Origin: DASXVX01 sp036504075
GTDB taxonomy: Bacteria > Bacillota > Sulfobacillia > Symbiobacteriales > Symbiobacteriaceae
NCBI GenBank assembly: GCA_036504075.1
Contig: DASXVX010000048.1
Span: forward strand, 1 to 42,260
DNA: 42,260 nt
Direction of reading: 5' to 3'
This document shows positions 7,788 to 15,661 of this stretch, in pieces (positions within the stretch are counted from its first letter, which is position 1; every line of letters begins with the position of its first letter). Below the pieces are notes generated by a model. It had not been told where the DNA came from and ran no database searches. It worked only from the letters and a program-made list of their open reading frames with translations. Made by a program: the position numbers and the translations under genes.

Positions 7788-9302
7788 ATGCAAGTTCGGG
7801 CCTACGTGCGGGTCTCCACCGATGAGCAAGCCCAGGAAGGCTTCAGCATCCCCACGCAAAAGCAGCGGGTGACCGACTACTGCCGGGCCGTCTTTGAGCA
7901 GACGCCGCCGATCACGTGGTACGTCGATGAAGGCTTCAGCGCCAAAAACATGGTGCGGCCGGCGATCACCAGACTCCGGGCCGAGGTACGGGCGACGGAT
8001 ACCGTGCTGGTGCTCCGCCTGGACCGGCTGACCCGCTCTGTCGCCGACCTCTACACGCTTCTGAACGAATGGAACCAGAAGGGCGTCACGTTCCGGTCGG
8101 TCACGGAATCCTTCAATACCGATACGCCCGAAGGCCGATTCATGGTGACCCTGCTCGCCAGCCTGGCCCAGTGGGAACGGGAGCGGATTGCCGAGCGCGT
8201 CCGGGAGGTTATGACCAACATCGTGAAGACCGACCAGCGGCATCTCTCCAGGGCGCCGTTCGGCTATGGACTGGTGGACAAGCAACTGGTCATCAACGCG
8301 AGCGAGGCCGCCGTCGTCCGGATGATTTTCGACCTGTATCTTCAGGAGCGCGGCACCCGTGCGATTGCCGTCTGGCTGAACCAGCAGGGCATCAAAACCA
8401 AGCAGGGTTGCGCCTGGACCGACTTCGCCGTCTCCTATATCCTCCGGAACCCGGTTTACGCCGGCAAAGTGGCCTGGGCCAGGGTGATGAACCGCGGCAA
8501 GCGCCGCCCGATTCGTCTCCCGCAGCCGGAGGCGATCATTGTGGACGGCCTGCATGTGCCGGTCATCAGCCCCCAGACCTGGGCGGCGGCACAGGAGACC
8601 GCGGCCCGCCGCCAGACCCGCCCGCCCCGGTCGGCGACCGGCCGCCATCCGCTCACCGGTCTGACCTACTGCGGGCTGTGTGGCGGCCCGGTTCACGGGT
8701 TCGTTCAGCGGCGCTACCGGGGCGGGCAGTGGGTCCCCGAGTTGAACCGGGCGTACTACCGGTGCTCCAACCGGGACCACCATAAGACCTGCACGCTGCG
8801 CTACTTTGCCGCCGAGCAACTGGAGGGGGCGGTGATCCGGGCGATCGGGCTCCTGGCCGCACCCGAGCGCCTCCGTGAGATTGCACAGGCGTTTCTGTCC
8901 GATTCGGATGCCGACTCTGCCCGGGAGCAGATTAACGCCCTTCAGGCGGAGCTCAGGCAACTGGACCGCAAGCGGAAGCGCTGGGACGACGCCTATGAGA
9001 GCGGGGATATCAGCCGGGAGGAGTGGCGAGAACGGACGACCGCCATCCGCCAACGTCAGGAGGCCGTAAGGGGGAACCTCGCCGGGCTGACCGCGGCCGC
9101 TTCGGAGCCCCTGGACGTCGACGAGGTGGCCCGGACCATGGGGGACCTGGCCCGCGTCTGGGCAGCGCTCGCGCCCGAAGAGCGCAAAACGGTGCTGCAT
9201 GGGCTGCTGGAACGGGTGACCGTTGACGCGGCGGGAAACGCCACCGTCAGGCCCCGGGTATTCGGCGACGGCCTGGGGTCCAAGGTCGGCGACGGGGTCT
9301 AA
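7788..9302 (+). CDS. Large serine recombinase of element B
   Basis: About 504 residues from ATG 7788, which follows GGAGGGGGGCCGGAG. Resolvase domain: RAYVRVSTDEQAQEG with Ser at residue 10, YVDEGFSAKNMVRP, LRLDRLTRSVADLY, FMVTLLASLAQWERERIAERVRE. Recombinase domain: APFGYGLVDKQ, IYDL-like FDLYLQERGTRAIA, YILRNPVYAGKVAW. Zinc ribbon: LTYCGLCGGPVHG with later YYRCSNRDHHKTC. Then a coiled coil rich in Gln/Arg/Glu. This is a complete phage-type integrase, not closely similar to that of element A, so the two elements arrived independently. It ends 46 bp from the right border of element B and is the obvious candidate to excise it and rejoin prkA. Confidence 0.95.
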   Translation: MQVRAYVRVSTDEQAQEGFSIPTQKQRVTDYCRAVFEQTPPITWYVDEGFSAKNMVRPAITRLRAEVRATDTVLVLRLDRLTRSVADLYTLLNEWNQKGVTFRSVTESFNTDTPEGRFMVTLLASLAQWERERIAERVREVMTNIVKTDQRHLSRAPFGYGLVDKQLVINASEAAVVRMIFDLYLQERGTRAIAVWLNQQGIKTKQGCAWTDFAVSYILRNPVYAGKVAWARVMNRGKRRPIRLPQPEAIIVDGLHVPVISPQTWAAAQETAARRQTRPPRSATGRHPLTGLTYCGLCGGPVHGFVQRRYRGGQWVPELNRAYYRCSNRDHHKTCTLRYFAAEQLEGAVIRAIGLLAAPERLREIAQAFLSDSDADSAREQINALQAELRQLDRKRKRWDDAYESGDISREEWRERTTAIRQRQEAVRGNLAGLTAAASEPLDVDEVARTMGDLARVWAALAPEERKTVLHGLLERVTVDAAGNATVRPRVFGDGLGSKVGDGV

Positions 9303-9343
9303 GGTCGGCTGCCACACCCGTGTCTGACTTTGCCCAGCTTAGG

Positions 9344-9751
9344 TCAATCCTTTATGGCATAAATGGCGCCCCCATCGAGCCGGGAATACTGCTCCATACC
9401 GCGCTTGAGCAGGGAGACGATGGTGCTCTTGCCGCCTCCCACGGGACCCATCAAAAGCAGAATCCGCTTGCGGACCTCCAGCCGTTTGGCCGCCGAAGCG
9501 AAGTACTCCACAAGTTGCTCCAGCGGCTTCTCGAGGCCGAAGATGTCCTGGTGGAAGAAGTTGTAGACCTTTTCCCCGCGCTCGTTGGTCTCGCTTTCGT
9601 CGTGCATGATCATGTCATGGACACGGGCATGAGCCAGGCTGGCCACCGACGGCCTGGCTTTCACGATCTCGAAGTAGTCCAGGAAGGTTCCTTCCCATGA
9701 CAATCGCTGTTCTTCCGCCCGAAACTGGGCAAGACGCTCCCTGAGGTCCAC
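9344..9751 (-). pseudogene. prkA: 5' segment of split prkA (PrkA serine protein kinase)
   Basis: GTG start at 9751 with AAGGAGG seven bases upstream, an excellent site. Residues 1-134 match PrkA: ERLAQFRAEEQRLSWEGTF, LDYFEIVKARPSVASLAHARV, GEKVYNFFHQDIFGLEKPLEQLVEYF, then the P-loop GPVGGGKS at 102-109 and GGAIYAIK. The final Asp codon and TGA come from element B. PrkA is a large (around 630 aa) AAA+/kinase protein; in Bacillus it is expressed in the sporulating mother cell and affects sporulation. Unrearranged, this allele gives only a 135-aa stub that keeps the Walker A but lacks Walker B. A sigma-E-like -10 (CATACGAT, minus strand, 9815-9808) lies about 57 bp upstream, without a clear -35. 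Confidence 0.9.
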
Positions 9752-9854
9752 TGGCGTCCTCCTTCCAGCGTTCCCGCTACATTCCGTCTGGTGTTGAGTT
9801 ATGGTCCATCGTATGCACCGTCCCGGCTTGCGGCACCGTTGCCCGCCCCATGCC

Positions 9855-11036
9855 TCATCGTCTTTCGGGGCGAAGCCCGGACTCCGGCTGCTCGGAGGCG
9901 ACGACATCCCAGAACCGCAGGGCGACTGCTAGTGCCACGCGGACTTCCGGATCGTCGAGGTTGCGGCCCAGCACCTCGGTGATACGCTGCTGCCGGTGAT
10001 AGAGACCCTGCCGCGTCAGGTGCAGGTTCCCGGCGGCCCGAGCCACTGCCAGCCGGTCATCCAGGAGTTGCCTGAGCGTTTCGCAGAGATCGCTCTTGTG
10101 GACTCGGTCATACTGTAACAGCGGTCCCAGCCACTCGGTGACAAACCCGTGCATCTCCTCGCTGCCACGACCGGGAATCAGCTGGTAGATGCCGGTCTCG
10201 GCAAACAACGGGGCCAGGGCCGGCCGCAACCGGCGCAGGCGCATGGTTTGCCGGGCCTCCGCCAGGCTATCGGGCGCCCCCCTGGGATCGGCGTAGCAGC
10301 GGCCAACCCCGGCGACCGCCGGCGCCAGCCGCAATGCCAGCGTCCACAGGTTACTGGCCAGCGCGCTCCGGTCAGACGCGAAGGCGACCAGGCGCGTCTC
10401 GCCGCTGCCTTTCCCCACCAGCCAGCTTTCCGGACCCAGTTCCGCCGCTGCGGCAGCCTGCAGGGCTTCCGGGTCCACCTGCTGGTCCGCCACCAGCACC
10501 GCCAGCCACGGCTGGCCCGGGCAGGCCCGGCCGGCTTCTTCCAGGCGGCGCTTCAGGTCGGCGGCCTCCACGGCCCGACCGGTCAGCAGGTCGGCGACGA
10601 GCCGTTGGCCCGCCCGCAGTTCCGCCCCGGTGGCGCCACCGGCCGACTTTTCGGCTAACACCAGCGCGTGCACCGCCTCGGTTACCTTTACAAAAGGCGT
10701 GTCGAACGGCAAGGTGATCAGCGGCAGCCCCGCTCGGTCAGCCGCCTCGGCCAGGGCCTGAGGAACGGTATGAAATTTGCGTTCCAGTTCCAGCATCAAG
10801 CCGGCGACGCCGCGCTCCCGCAGGGTTCGCACGTAGGCGACCTGCTGCTCCGGCGGCACATCGAGGGAAAGGCCCGTCGTCAGCAACAGTTCGCCGCCCG
10901 AGAGCAACCTGGCGATATCCAGCACGTCGGAGCTGTGGCACCAGCGGACCGGGACGGAAAGCCCCTTGCGACCCGCAACCACCCGGGCACCACGCAGCAC
11001 TTGCAGGCGCAGGATCTCCCGCAACGTCACCATCAT
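9855..11036 (-). CDS. PucR-family transcriptional regulator, probable AdeR-type activator of ald
   Basis: 393 residues (ATG 11036 or 11033, weak ribosome binding site). N-terminal PucR domain: LRLQVLRGARVVAG, RWCHSSDVLDIARLLSGGELLLTTGLSL, VAGLMLELERKFHTVPQALAEAADRAGLPLITLPFDTPF. The middle is the GGDEF-like degenerate domain of this family. The C-terminus holds the helix-turn-helix LCETLRQLLDDRLAVARAAGNLHLTRQGLYHRQQRITEVLG. It is divergent from alanine dehydrogenase with about 120 bp between starts and a CACTTT-AC-AAAGTG dyad in the gap. In Bacillus the PucR-type protein AdeR activates ald, so the same role is inferred here. Confidence 0.88.
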   Translation of the reverse strand: MMVTLREILRLQVLRGARVVAGRKGLSVPVRWCHSSDVLDIARLLSGGELLLTTGLSLDVPPEQQVAYVRTLRERGVAGLMLELERKFHTVPQALAEAADRAGLPLITLPFDTPFVKVTEAVHALVLAEKSAGGATGAELRAGQRLVADLLTGRAVEAADLKRRLEEAGRACPGQPWLAVLVADQQVDPEALQAAAAAELGPESWLVGKGSGETRLVAFASDRSALASNLWTLALRLAPAVAGVGRCYADPRGAPDSLAEARQTMRLRRLRPALAPLFAETGIYQLIPGRGSEEMHGFVTEWLGPLLQYDRVHKSDLCETLRQLLDDRLAVARAAGNLHLTRQGLYHRQQRITEVLGRNLDDPEVRVALAVALRFWDVVASEQPESGLRPERR

Positions 11037-11053
11037 GGCTCAGACCCGCCCTT

Positions 11054-11067
11054 CACTTTACAAAGTG
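11054..11067. promoter_or_regulatory. Palindromic operator candidate between pucR-type gene and ald
   Basis: CACTTT (11054-11059), two bases, AAAGTG (11062-11067): a perfect 14-bp inverted repeat. It lies 15 bp before the -35-like element of ald and 18 bp from the start of the regulator, so a bound regulator could control both. Confidence 0.5.
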
Positions 11068-11081
11068 TCAAGTGATTAGGT

Positions 11082-11112
11082 TTGACCTGTAAATTGCCAA
11101 ACCCTCTATATT
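11082..11112 (+). promoter_or_regulatory. Probable ald promoter
   Basis: TTGACC (11082-11087) and TATATT (11107-11112) with a 19-bp spacer. The long spacer fits a promoter that needs an activator. Confidence 0.45.
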
Positions 11113-11156
11113 GGAAGCACAATTGGTTCAATACGTGTCGCAGGGGGTATTCAGTC

Positions 11157-12266
11157 ATGATCATCGGCGTGCCGAAGGAGATCAAGATCTTTGAGAACCG
11201 GGTAGCCCTTACCCCAAGCGGTTGTAAGGCTCTCACGGCGGCGGGGCATCGGGTGCTGATTCAGCAGACGGCCGGCGACGGTTCCGGTTTCACCGACGCT
11301 CAGTACACGAACGCCGGCGGCGAGATCGTCGCCACTGCGGAAGCGGTCTTCGCCGCTGCGGAAATGATCATGAAAGTCAAGGAGCCGCAGGAATCCGAGT
11401 TCCCCCTCTTCCGGGAGGGTCAGGTGCTCTTCACCTATCTGCACCTGGCGGCTGAGCCCCACGTAACCAAGGCGCTGCTGCAGAAGAAAGTGATCGGCGT
11501 AGCCTACGAGACGATCAGCCCGGACGGGCACCGTCTGCCGCTGCTCCAGCCCATGAGCGAAATCGCCGGACGGTTTGCCCTTCAGGCCGGCGCCCGTTGC
11601 CTTGAAAAGGCGATGGGTGGGCGCGGCACGCTGCTTTCGGGCTCCCCGGGCGTGGCGCCGGGCAAGGTCGTCGTGGTTGGCGGCGGCACGGCCGGCATGC
11701 AGGCGGCCCGCATGGCGGTCGGCGTCGGGGCCCAGGTGATCATCCTGGAAGTGAACGGTGACCGGGTCCGGTACCTGGACGACCTGTTCGGCGGTCGGGC
11801 TGTTGTGCTGCAGTCCAACCCGGGCAACCTCGCCGAGGCGCTCCACGATGCCGACCTGGTGGTCGGTGCCGTGCTGATTCCCGGCTACAAGGCGCCCAAG
11901 CTGATCACCCGGGAGATGCTGCGCCTGATGCCCAAGGGCGCCGCGCTCGTGGATATCGCCATCGACCAGGGCGGCTGCGCGGAAACCTCCCGGCCGACCT
12001 CCCACGAGCACCCGACCTATATCGAAGAGGGCATCGTGCACTACTGCGTGACGAACATGCCCGGCGCCGTCTCCCGCACCTCCACCCTGGCGCTCACCGG
12101 CGCCACCCTCCCGTACGCACTGAAGCTGGCCGGCGGCTGGCGCAAGGCGCTGGCAGCAGACCCGGCGCTGCTGCGGGGCCTGAACGTCTGCGACGGCCAC
12201 GTGACCTTCCCGGGCGTCGCCGAAGCGCTGGGCTACCCCTGCAAGGATGCCGCTTCCTGCCTCTAG
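11157..12266 (+). CDS. ald: Alanine dehydrogenase
   Basis: 369 residues from ATG 11157 behind GGGGGT. It catalyses NAD-dependent oxidative deamination of L-alanine to pyruvate and ammonia. The family opening MIIGVPKEIKIFENRVALTP is present, with KVKEPQ, LFTYLHLAAE, and the Rossmann motif VVVVGGGTAGMQAARMAVGVGAQV near residue 170. VDIAIDQGGCAETSRPTSHEHPTY and YCVTNMPGAVSRTSTLALT close the active site. Full length for the family. It is monocistronic with a strong terminator and divergent from the PucR-type regulator. In spore formers this enzyme supplies pyruvate during sporulation and supports alanine use. Confidence 0.97.
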   Translation: MIIGVPKEIKIFENRVALTPSGCKALTAAGHRVLIQQTAGDGSGFTDAQYTNAGGEIVATAEAVFAAAEMIMKVKEPQESEFPLFREGQVLFTYLHLAAEPHVTKALLQKKVIGVAYETISPDGHRLPLLQPMSEIAGRFALQAGARCLEKAMGGRGTLLSGSPGVAPGKVVVVGGGTAGMQAARMAVGVGAQVIILEVNGDRVRYLDDLFGGRAVVLQSNPGNLAEALHDADLVVGAVLIPGYKAPKLITREMLRLMPKGAALVDIAIDQGGCAETSRPTSHEHPTYIEEGIVHYCVTNMPGAVSRTSTLALTGATLPYALKLAGGWRKALAADPALLRGLNVCDGHVTFPGVAEALGYPCKDAASCL

Positions 12267-12279
12267 CACAATAAGTTGA

Positions 12280-12311
12280 CGGCAGGCCCGCTCCCGGGCC
12301 TGCCGTTTTTT
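12280..12311 (+). terminator. Intrinsic terminator of ald
   Basis: CGGCAGGCCCG (12280-12290) with CGGGCCTGCCG (12295-12305), loop CTCC, followed by six T's. Confidence 0.93.
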
Positions 12312-12391
12312 CGTTGCCAGGAACCGGCGCACAGGTTCATCGGGGCGCACATAACATGGGCCGGAGATTCGTTGCCGGAGGTGTTACACAC

Positions 12392-12943
12392 GTGCAAACC
12401 CCGACGCCCGCAGGCGCCCCCATGCGCCTTCCGGCCGAGGTAGCCGGGTCCCTGTCCCGCCTGCAGGGCCTGCTGATGGCCGCCGAGCCTGAGATTCAGC
12501 GGTCCTACGCCACACACTGGCTGGCGATGCGGGAGGCCGGCGAAGTCCCGGCCTTTCAGCAGATGACCCAGCACCTGCTCTGGGGACTCTACGGTACGAC
12601 TGCCCTGCGCGGGCTGCTCCGCGAAGCGCTCTCCGGCCGGGCGAACCCGGTCGTGCTGGCCGGCATCATCGACCAGCTAAACCTGATCCAACACAGCTAC
12701 CGGCAGGCGGCGGCTGCGCTGGGTACCTTCCTGGCGCTGCCCGAAGCCCGCGAGTTCGACTACGTCCCTGCCATGGTCCGCTCCTTCGAGCCGCTGGACC
12801 GAGTCTACCAGGCGGTACAGCAGCCTGCCCAGGTCATCACCGGCACGCTCCGGTGGGTGCCCGGCCGGCCACTTTCGCAGGTGGGCGTCCGGATTGCCAA
12901 CCTGGAGAGACGATCGGAAGGGCTGTCCGAAGAGACTCAGTAA
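12392..12943 (+). CDS. Hypothetical helical protein, 183 aa
   Basis: GTG 12392 lies nine bases behind GGAGGTG, the best start although the frame is open further upstream. The product is alanine/leucine-rich and helical (AGSLSRLQGLLMAAEPEIQRSY, MTQHLLWGLYGTTALRGLLREAL, IIDQLNLIQHSYRQAAAALGTFL) with no signal peptide or transmembrane segment. I do not recognise the family. Its 3' end overlaps the convergent pabC by seven bases. Confidence 0.7.
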   Translation: MQTPTPAGAPMRLPAEVAGSLSRLQGLLMAAEPEIQRSYATHWLAMREAGEVPAFQQMTQHLLWGLYGTTALRGLLREALSGRANPVVLAGIIDQLNLIQHSYRQAAAALGTFLALPEAREFDYVPAMVRSFEPLDRVYQAVQQPAQVITGTLRWVPGRPLSQVGVRIANLERRSEGLSEETQ

Positions 12944-13809
12944 ATCCGCCCGGCCATGACCTGTTCGAATTGCCGGCGCAGCGCCAGGGTGACCGGCCCC
13001 GGCCCGGAGCGGCCGCCGATCGGCTGCCCGGCGAATTCGACCAGGGGTATGACCCCGGCCAGGGCGTTGCAGAGGAAAGCCTCGTCCGCCTCCAGAATTG
13101 CTTCGGGGGTGAGTCTGGTCTCGAATGGTTGAGGACTGAGCCCGGCGAGGTCGAGCACCACGGCCCGAGCGATGCCGGGCAACAGGCCGCAATCCAGGGC
13201 CGGTGTGCAGAGCCGCCCACCCCGGACCAGAAAGAGGCTGCTCGACGCCCCCTCCGTCAAATGGCCGTCCGTGTTCACAAACAGCACTTCATCGACGCCC
13301 AGCCGGGTCGCTTCCTGCTTGGCCAATACCTTGTCCAGCCCGCTCAAGCTCTTCAGGTGCGCGAGCGGGCTGTTTGGCGCGACCCGCCAGGAAGCCAGGG
13401 CCGCACGCATGCCTTCCCGGCCGTAGTCCACCGCCGGCGCCCAGTCTCCCGCCTCAATCAACAGCAACCACTGTGGGTCCGCCGGGGGAAGAAAGCCGCG
13501 CGGCCCTTCCCCACGGCTCACCGCCAGCCGCAGGTACCCCATGGAAACCTGGTTGGCCTGGACCACCGCCTGGCTCCGCTGCTTCCAGTCAACGGACAGC
13601 GCCGGGAACCCGAGTGCCGCCAGCGCGGCCTCCAGCCGTTGCAGGTGCCGGGGCAGCAAGGGGAGCGTTCCGCCCCAGACCCGGACCGTCTCAAACACTC
13701 CGTCCCCATACCAGAACCCCCGGTCGTGCAGCGCAATCGTGACCTCTCGGTCCGGAACCAGCCTCCCCGGCTTGCCGTTGCGTTCTGCCCAGACGTAGTT
13801 GCCCGTCAT
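12937..13809 (-). CDS. pabC: Aminodeoxychorismate lyase (class IV aminotransferase fold)
   Basis: 290 residues. It converts 4-amino-4-deoxychorismate to p-aminobenzoate and pyruvate for folate synthesis, with PLP. Visible marks: HDRGFWYGDGVFETVRVWGG near the N-terminus, a conserved Lys region LKSLSGLDKVLAKQEATRLG, then DEVLFVNTDGHLTEGASSSLFLVRGG and the PLP-phosphate region TPALDCGLLPGIARAVVL. The start ATG 13809 comes two bases after the pabB stop, so the genes are coupled. A branched-chain or D-amino acid aminotransferase has the same fold, but pairing with pabB decides the call. Confidence 0.88.
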   Translation of the reverse strand: MTGNYVWAERNGKPGRLVPDREVTIALHDRGFWYGDGVFETVRVWGGTLPLLPRHLQRLEAALAALGFPALSVDWKQRSQAVVQANQVSMGYLRLAVSRGEGPRGFLPPADPQWLLLIEAGDWAPAVDYGREGMRAALASWRVAPNSPLAHLKSLSGLDKVLAKQEATRLGVDEVLFVNTDGHLTEGASSSLFLVRGGRLCTPALDCGLLPGIARAVVLDLAGLSPQPFETRLTPEAILEADEAFLCNALAGVIPLVEFAGQPIGGRSGPGPVTLALRRQFEQVMAGRIY

Positions 13810-13811
13810 TA

Positions 13812-15359
13812 TTACACCCTTCCCAGCAAGGCATCGATCAGCGCCCGGGCCTTACAGAGCGTCTCCTCGTACTCGGCCGCCGGTTCCGAATCGGCCACAA
13901 TCCCGCCGCCGGCGTGGAAGTAGGCGTTCCCGTTCCGACAGAGCAGGGTCCGAATCACAATATTGAGGTCCACTGTGCCGGAAAAAGCGAGGTATCCCAG
14001 CGCCCCGCAGTAGACCCCACGCCGGAGACCCTCCAGCTCTTCGATGATCTCCATCGCCCGGATTTTGGGCGCCCCCGTAACGGAGCCCCCGGGAAACGTC
14101 GCCTTCAGCAGTTGCCCCGGGGTGACACCCGGGTTCAATAGCCCTTCGACGGTAGCGACCGTGTGAAACACCGTCGGATACGCCTCAATCCGCCTGAGGT
14201 CCGGCACCTGCACGGTGCCGAACTGACAGACCCGCCCGATGTCGTTGCGCATCAGGTCGACGATCATGGTCAGTTCGGCACGCTCCTTCGGGCTGGCCCG
14301 CAGAGCGTGCCGCTGCGCGTCATCCGCCGCCGGCGTTGCGCCGCGGGGCCGGGTGCCCTTGATGGGCCGGGTCTCCACCCGGCTCTGCCGGGTGCCGGGT
14401 ACCGGCCGGACATGCAGAAAACGTTCGGGCGATGCGCTGACCACCTGAAAATCCCCGCCGTCCAGGAAGGCCGCGAACGGCGCCGGGTTGATCGCCCGGA
14501 GGCGCCGGTACAGCTCCCAGGGCGAGAACGGCAGGGCCGTCGTGAACCGCTGCGCCAGGTTGACCTGAAAGATGTCCCCGGCGCCGATGTAGTCGATCGC
14601 ACGGGCCACCGCCTGCAAATATACATCCTGCTCGAAGTTAGACGTGATCGCCAGGCGATGGGTGACGGGCTGCAGCGGCGGCAACGCCGGCGGAGCCTCC
14701 CGCACCAGGGCGGCCAGGGTGTGGGCGGTCGCCAGGGCGGCGGCCTCGCGTCCCGGAATCGGCAGTACGACCACCAGCGCCTCCCCACGCACGTGGTCGA
14801 AGGCCACCGCCGCATCGTAGGCGTGCAGGTAGACATCGGGCAGCGCCAGGTCGTCGGTCGCCGTCGCCGGCATCCGTTCCAGGCACCGGCCGGCATCGTA
14901 AGCGAAGTAGCCCACCAGCCCCCCGCAAAACGGCGGCAGCTCCTGGTCGCGCTCCACGGCATAGCGGGAGAGCACCGCGTCAACCGCATCGAAGGGGTTC
15001 ATCTGCCGCCGGTCGGTGCCGTCCGGCCCGCTGATTTCCACCAACGTCCCTCGGGCCGTGATCGTCAGGTACGGTCGGAAGCCCAGGAAGGACCAGCCGG
15101 CGATGTCCCGGGGGCCGCCGGCGCTCTCCAGCAGAAAGCGGCCGGGTCCGGCGGGCAGCCGGTCGAACAGCGCCGCCGGCGAGGCCTGAGTCGGACAGCG
15201 CTCGACGATGATGGGGCGCAGGCCCGTGGTGTTCGCGAAGGTGATCCCCCCTGTCGTGGCAGGCTCGCCAGGGCCTGCCACTATTGTTGCCGCCGGATCA
15301 GCGTCCCGTGCAAAAAGGCTTCCGGTGCAAAAAGGCTTCCAATGCAAAAAGGCTTCCAC
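13812..15359 (-). CDS. pabB: Aminodeoxychorismate synthase component I
   Basis: Chorismate-binding enzyme that makes 4-amino-4-deoxychorismate with a glutamine amidotransferase subunit (not in this window). Conserved blocks: SFLGFRPYLTI, FCGGLVGYFAYDAGRCLE, then the catalytic core YIGAGDIFQVNLAQRF, SPERFLHV, ETRPIKGTRPRG, KERAELTMIVDLMRNDIGRVC, TVATVEGLL, ATFPGGSVTGAPKIRAMEIIEELE, GALGYLAFSGTVDLNIVIRTL. The PIKGT lysine is the PabB-type nucleophile rather than the TrpE-type Ala, which separates it from anthranilate synthase. The first 26 residues are encoded by a repeat and terminator-like leader and look non-coding. The true start may be GTG 15281 or another downstream codon; no good ribosome site settles it. 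Confidence 0.9.
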   Translation of the reverse strand: MEAFLHWKPFCTGSLFARDADPAATIVAGPGEPATTGGITFANTTGLRPIIVERCPTQASPAALFDRLPAGPGRFLLESAGGPRDIAGWSFLGFRPYLTITARGTLVEISGPDGTDRRQMNPFDAVDAVLSRYAVERDQELPPFCGGLVGYFAYDAGRCLERMPATATDDLALPDVYLHAYDAAVAFDHVRGEALVVVLPIPGREAAALATAHTLAALVREAPPALPPLQPVTHRLAITSNFEQDVYLQAVARAIDYIGAGDIFQVNLAQRFTTALPFSPWELYRRLRAINPAPFAAFLDGGDFQVVSASPERFLHVRPVPGTRQSRVETRPIKGTRPRGATPAADDAQRHALRASPKERAELTMIVDLMRNDIGRVCQFGTVQVPDLRRIEAYPTVFHTVATVEGLLNPGVTPGQLLKATFPGGSVTGAPKIRAMEIIEELEGLRRGVYCGALGYLAFSGTVDLNIVIRTLLCRNGNAYFHAGGGIVADSEPAAEYEETLCKARALIDALLGRV

Positions 15360-15381
15360 GCGAATAAGTCACGTAGAAGCC
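15309..15381 (-). promoter_or_regulatory. Attenuator-like leader with three tandem terminator half-sites
   Basis: On the minus strand GGCTTCTACG (15381-15372) pairs with CGTGGAAGCC (15360-15351), and the stem is followed by five T's (15350-15346). The 3' arm plus T tract (GGAAGCCTTTTTGCA) is repeated identically three times with a 17-bp period (plus-strand positions 15343-15357, 15326-15340, 15309-15323). Each copy could form the 3' side of a terminator with the single upstream GGCTTC arm. The location just before pabB suggests transcription attenuation of the pabB-pabC operon. Confidence 0.55.
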
Positions 15382-15661
15382 ATTAGCGCCAGGCGGTTCG
15401 GACTGGCGTCCGGGTAAGCTTCATCACCCACGTATTCACGTATGTTTCTAACGATAGGCGAACGCGAAAAACGTGTCAAGCGCGGATGGCAAGGATCGCC
15501 CGATACCTGTGTGCACTTCTGTCATCGTTTTCTTCCATCGTCATGTTCGCCAGGGTGATGATCGAAAAATCGGCCCTCGTTTGAGTCGAACCTGACGCCC
15601 TCCTCCTACGTATTAGCATATGGTTCATACTTATCTCAATTGATAGGAGAGGATGTAAGGA

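Larger units (their letters stand above)
5353..9352. mobile_element. Element B: 4.0-kb intervening element inside prkA
   Basis: Bounded exactly by the two halves of prkA. The 5' half reads AIYAIK then a foreign GAT TGA; the next segment begins KGCPMHEEPL. Both borders contain CCTTT on the plus strand (5348-5352 and 9349-9353). Inside lie a DUF116 gene, an SDR gene, a 45-aa ORF and a large serine recombinase whose gene ends 46 bp from the right border. Joining the halves through an AA/TT dinucleotide within the repeat gives ATA AAA GGC TGC, which restores the family sequence I-K-G-C-P. The architecture equals that of sporulation-gene intervening elements such as skin in sigK. Excision itself is inferred. 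Confidence 0.85.

Noticed and set aside
7548..9317. 589-aa open frame antisense to recombinase B
   Set aside because: High-GC antisense shadow; only its last 45 residues, from ATG 7685, have a ribosome site and sensible composition, and those are reported separately.
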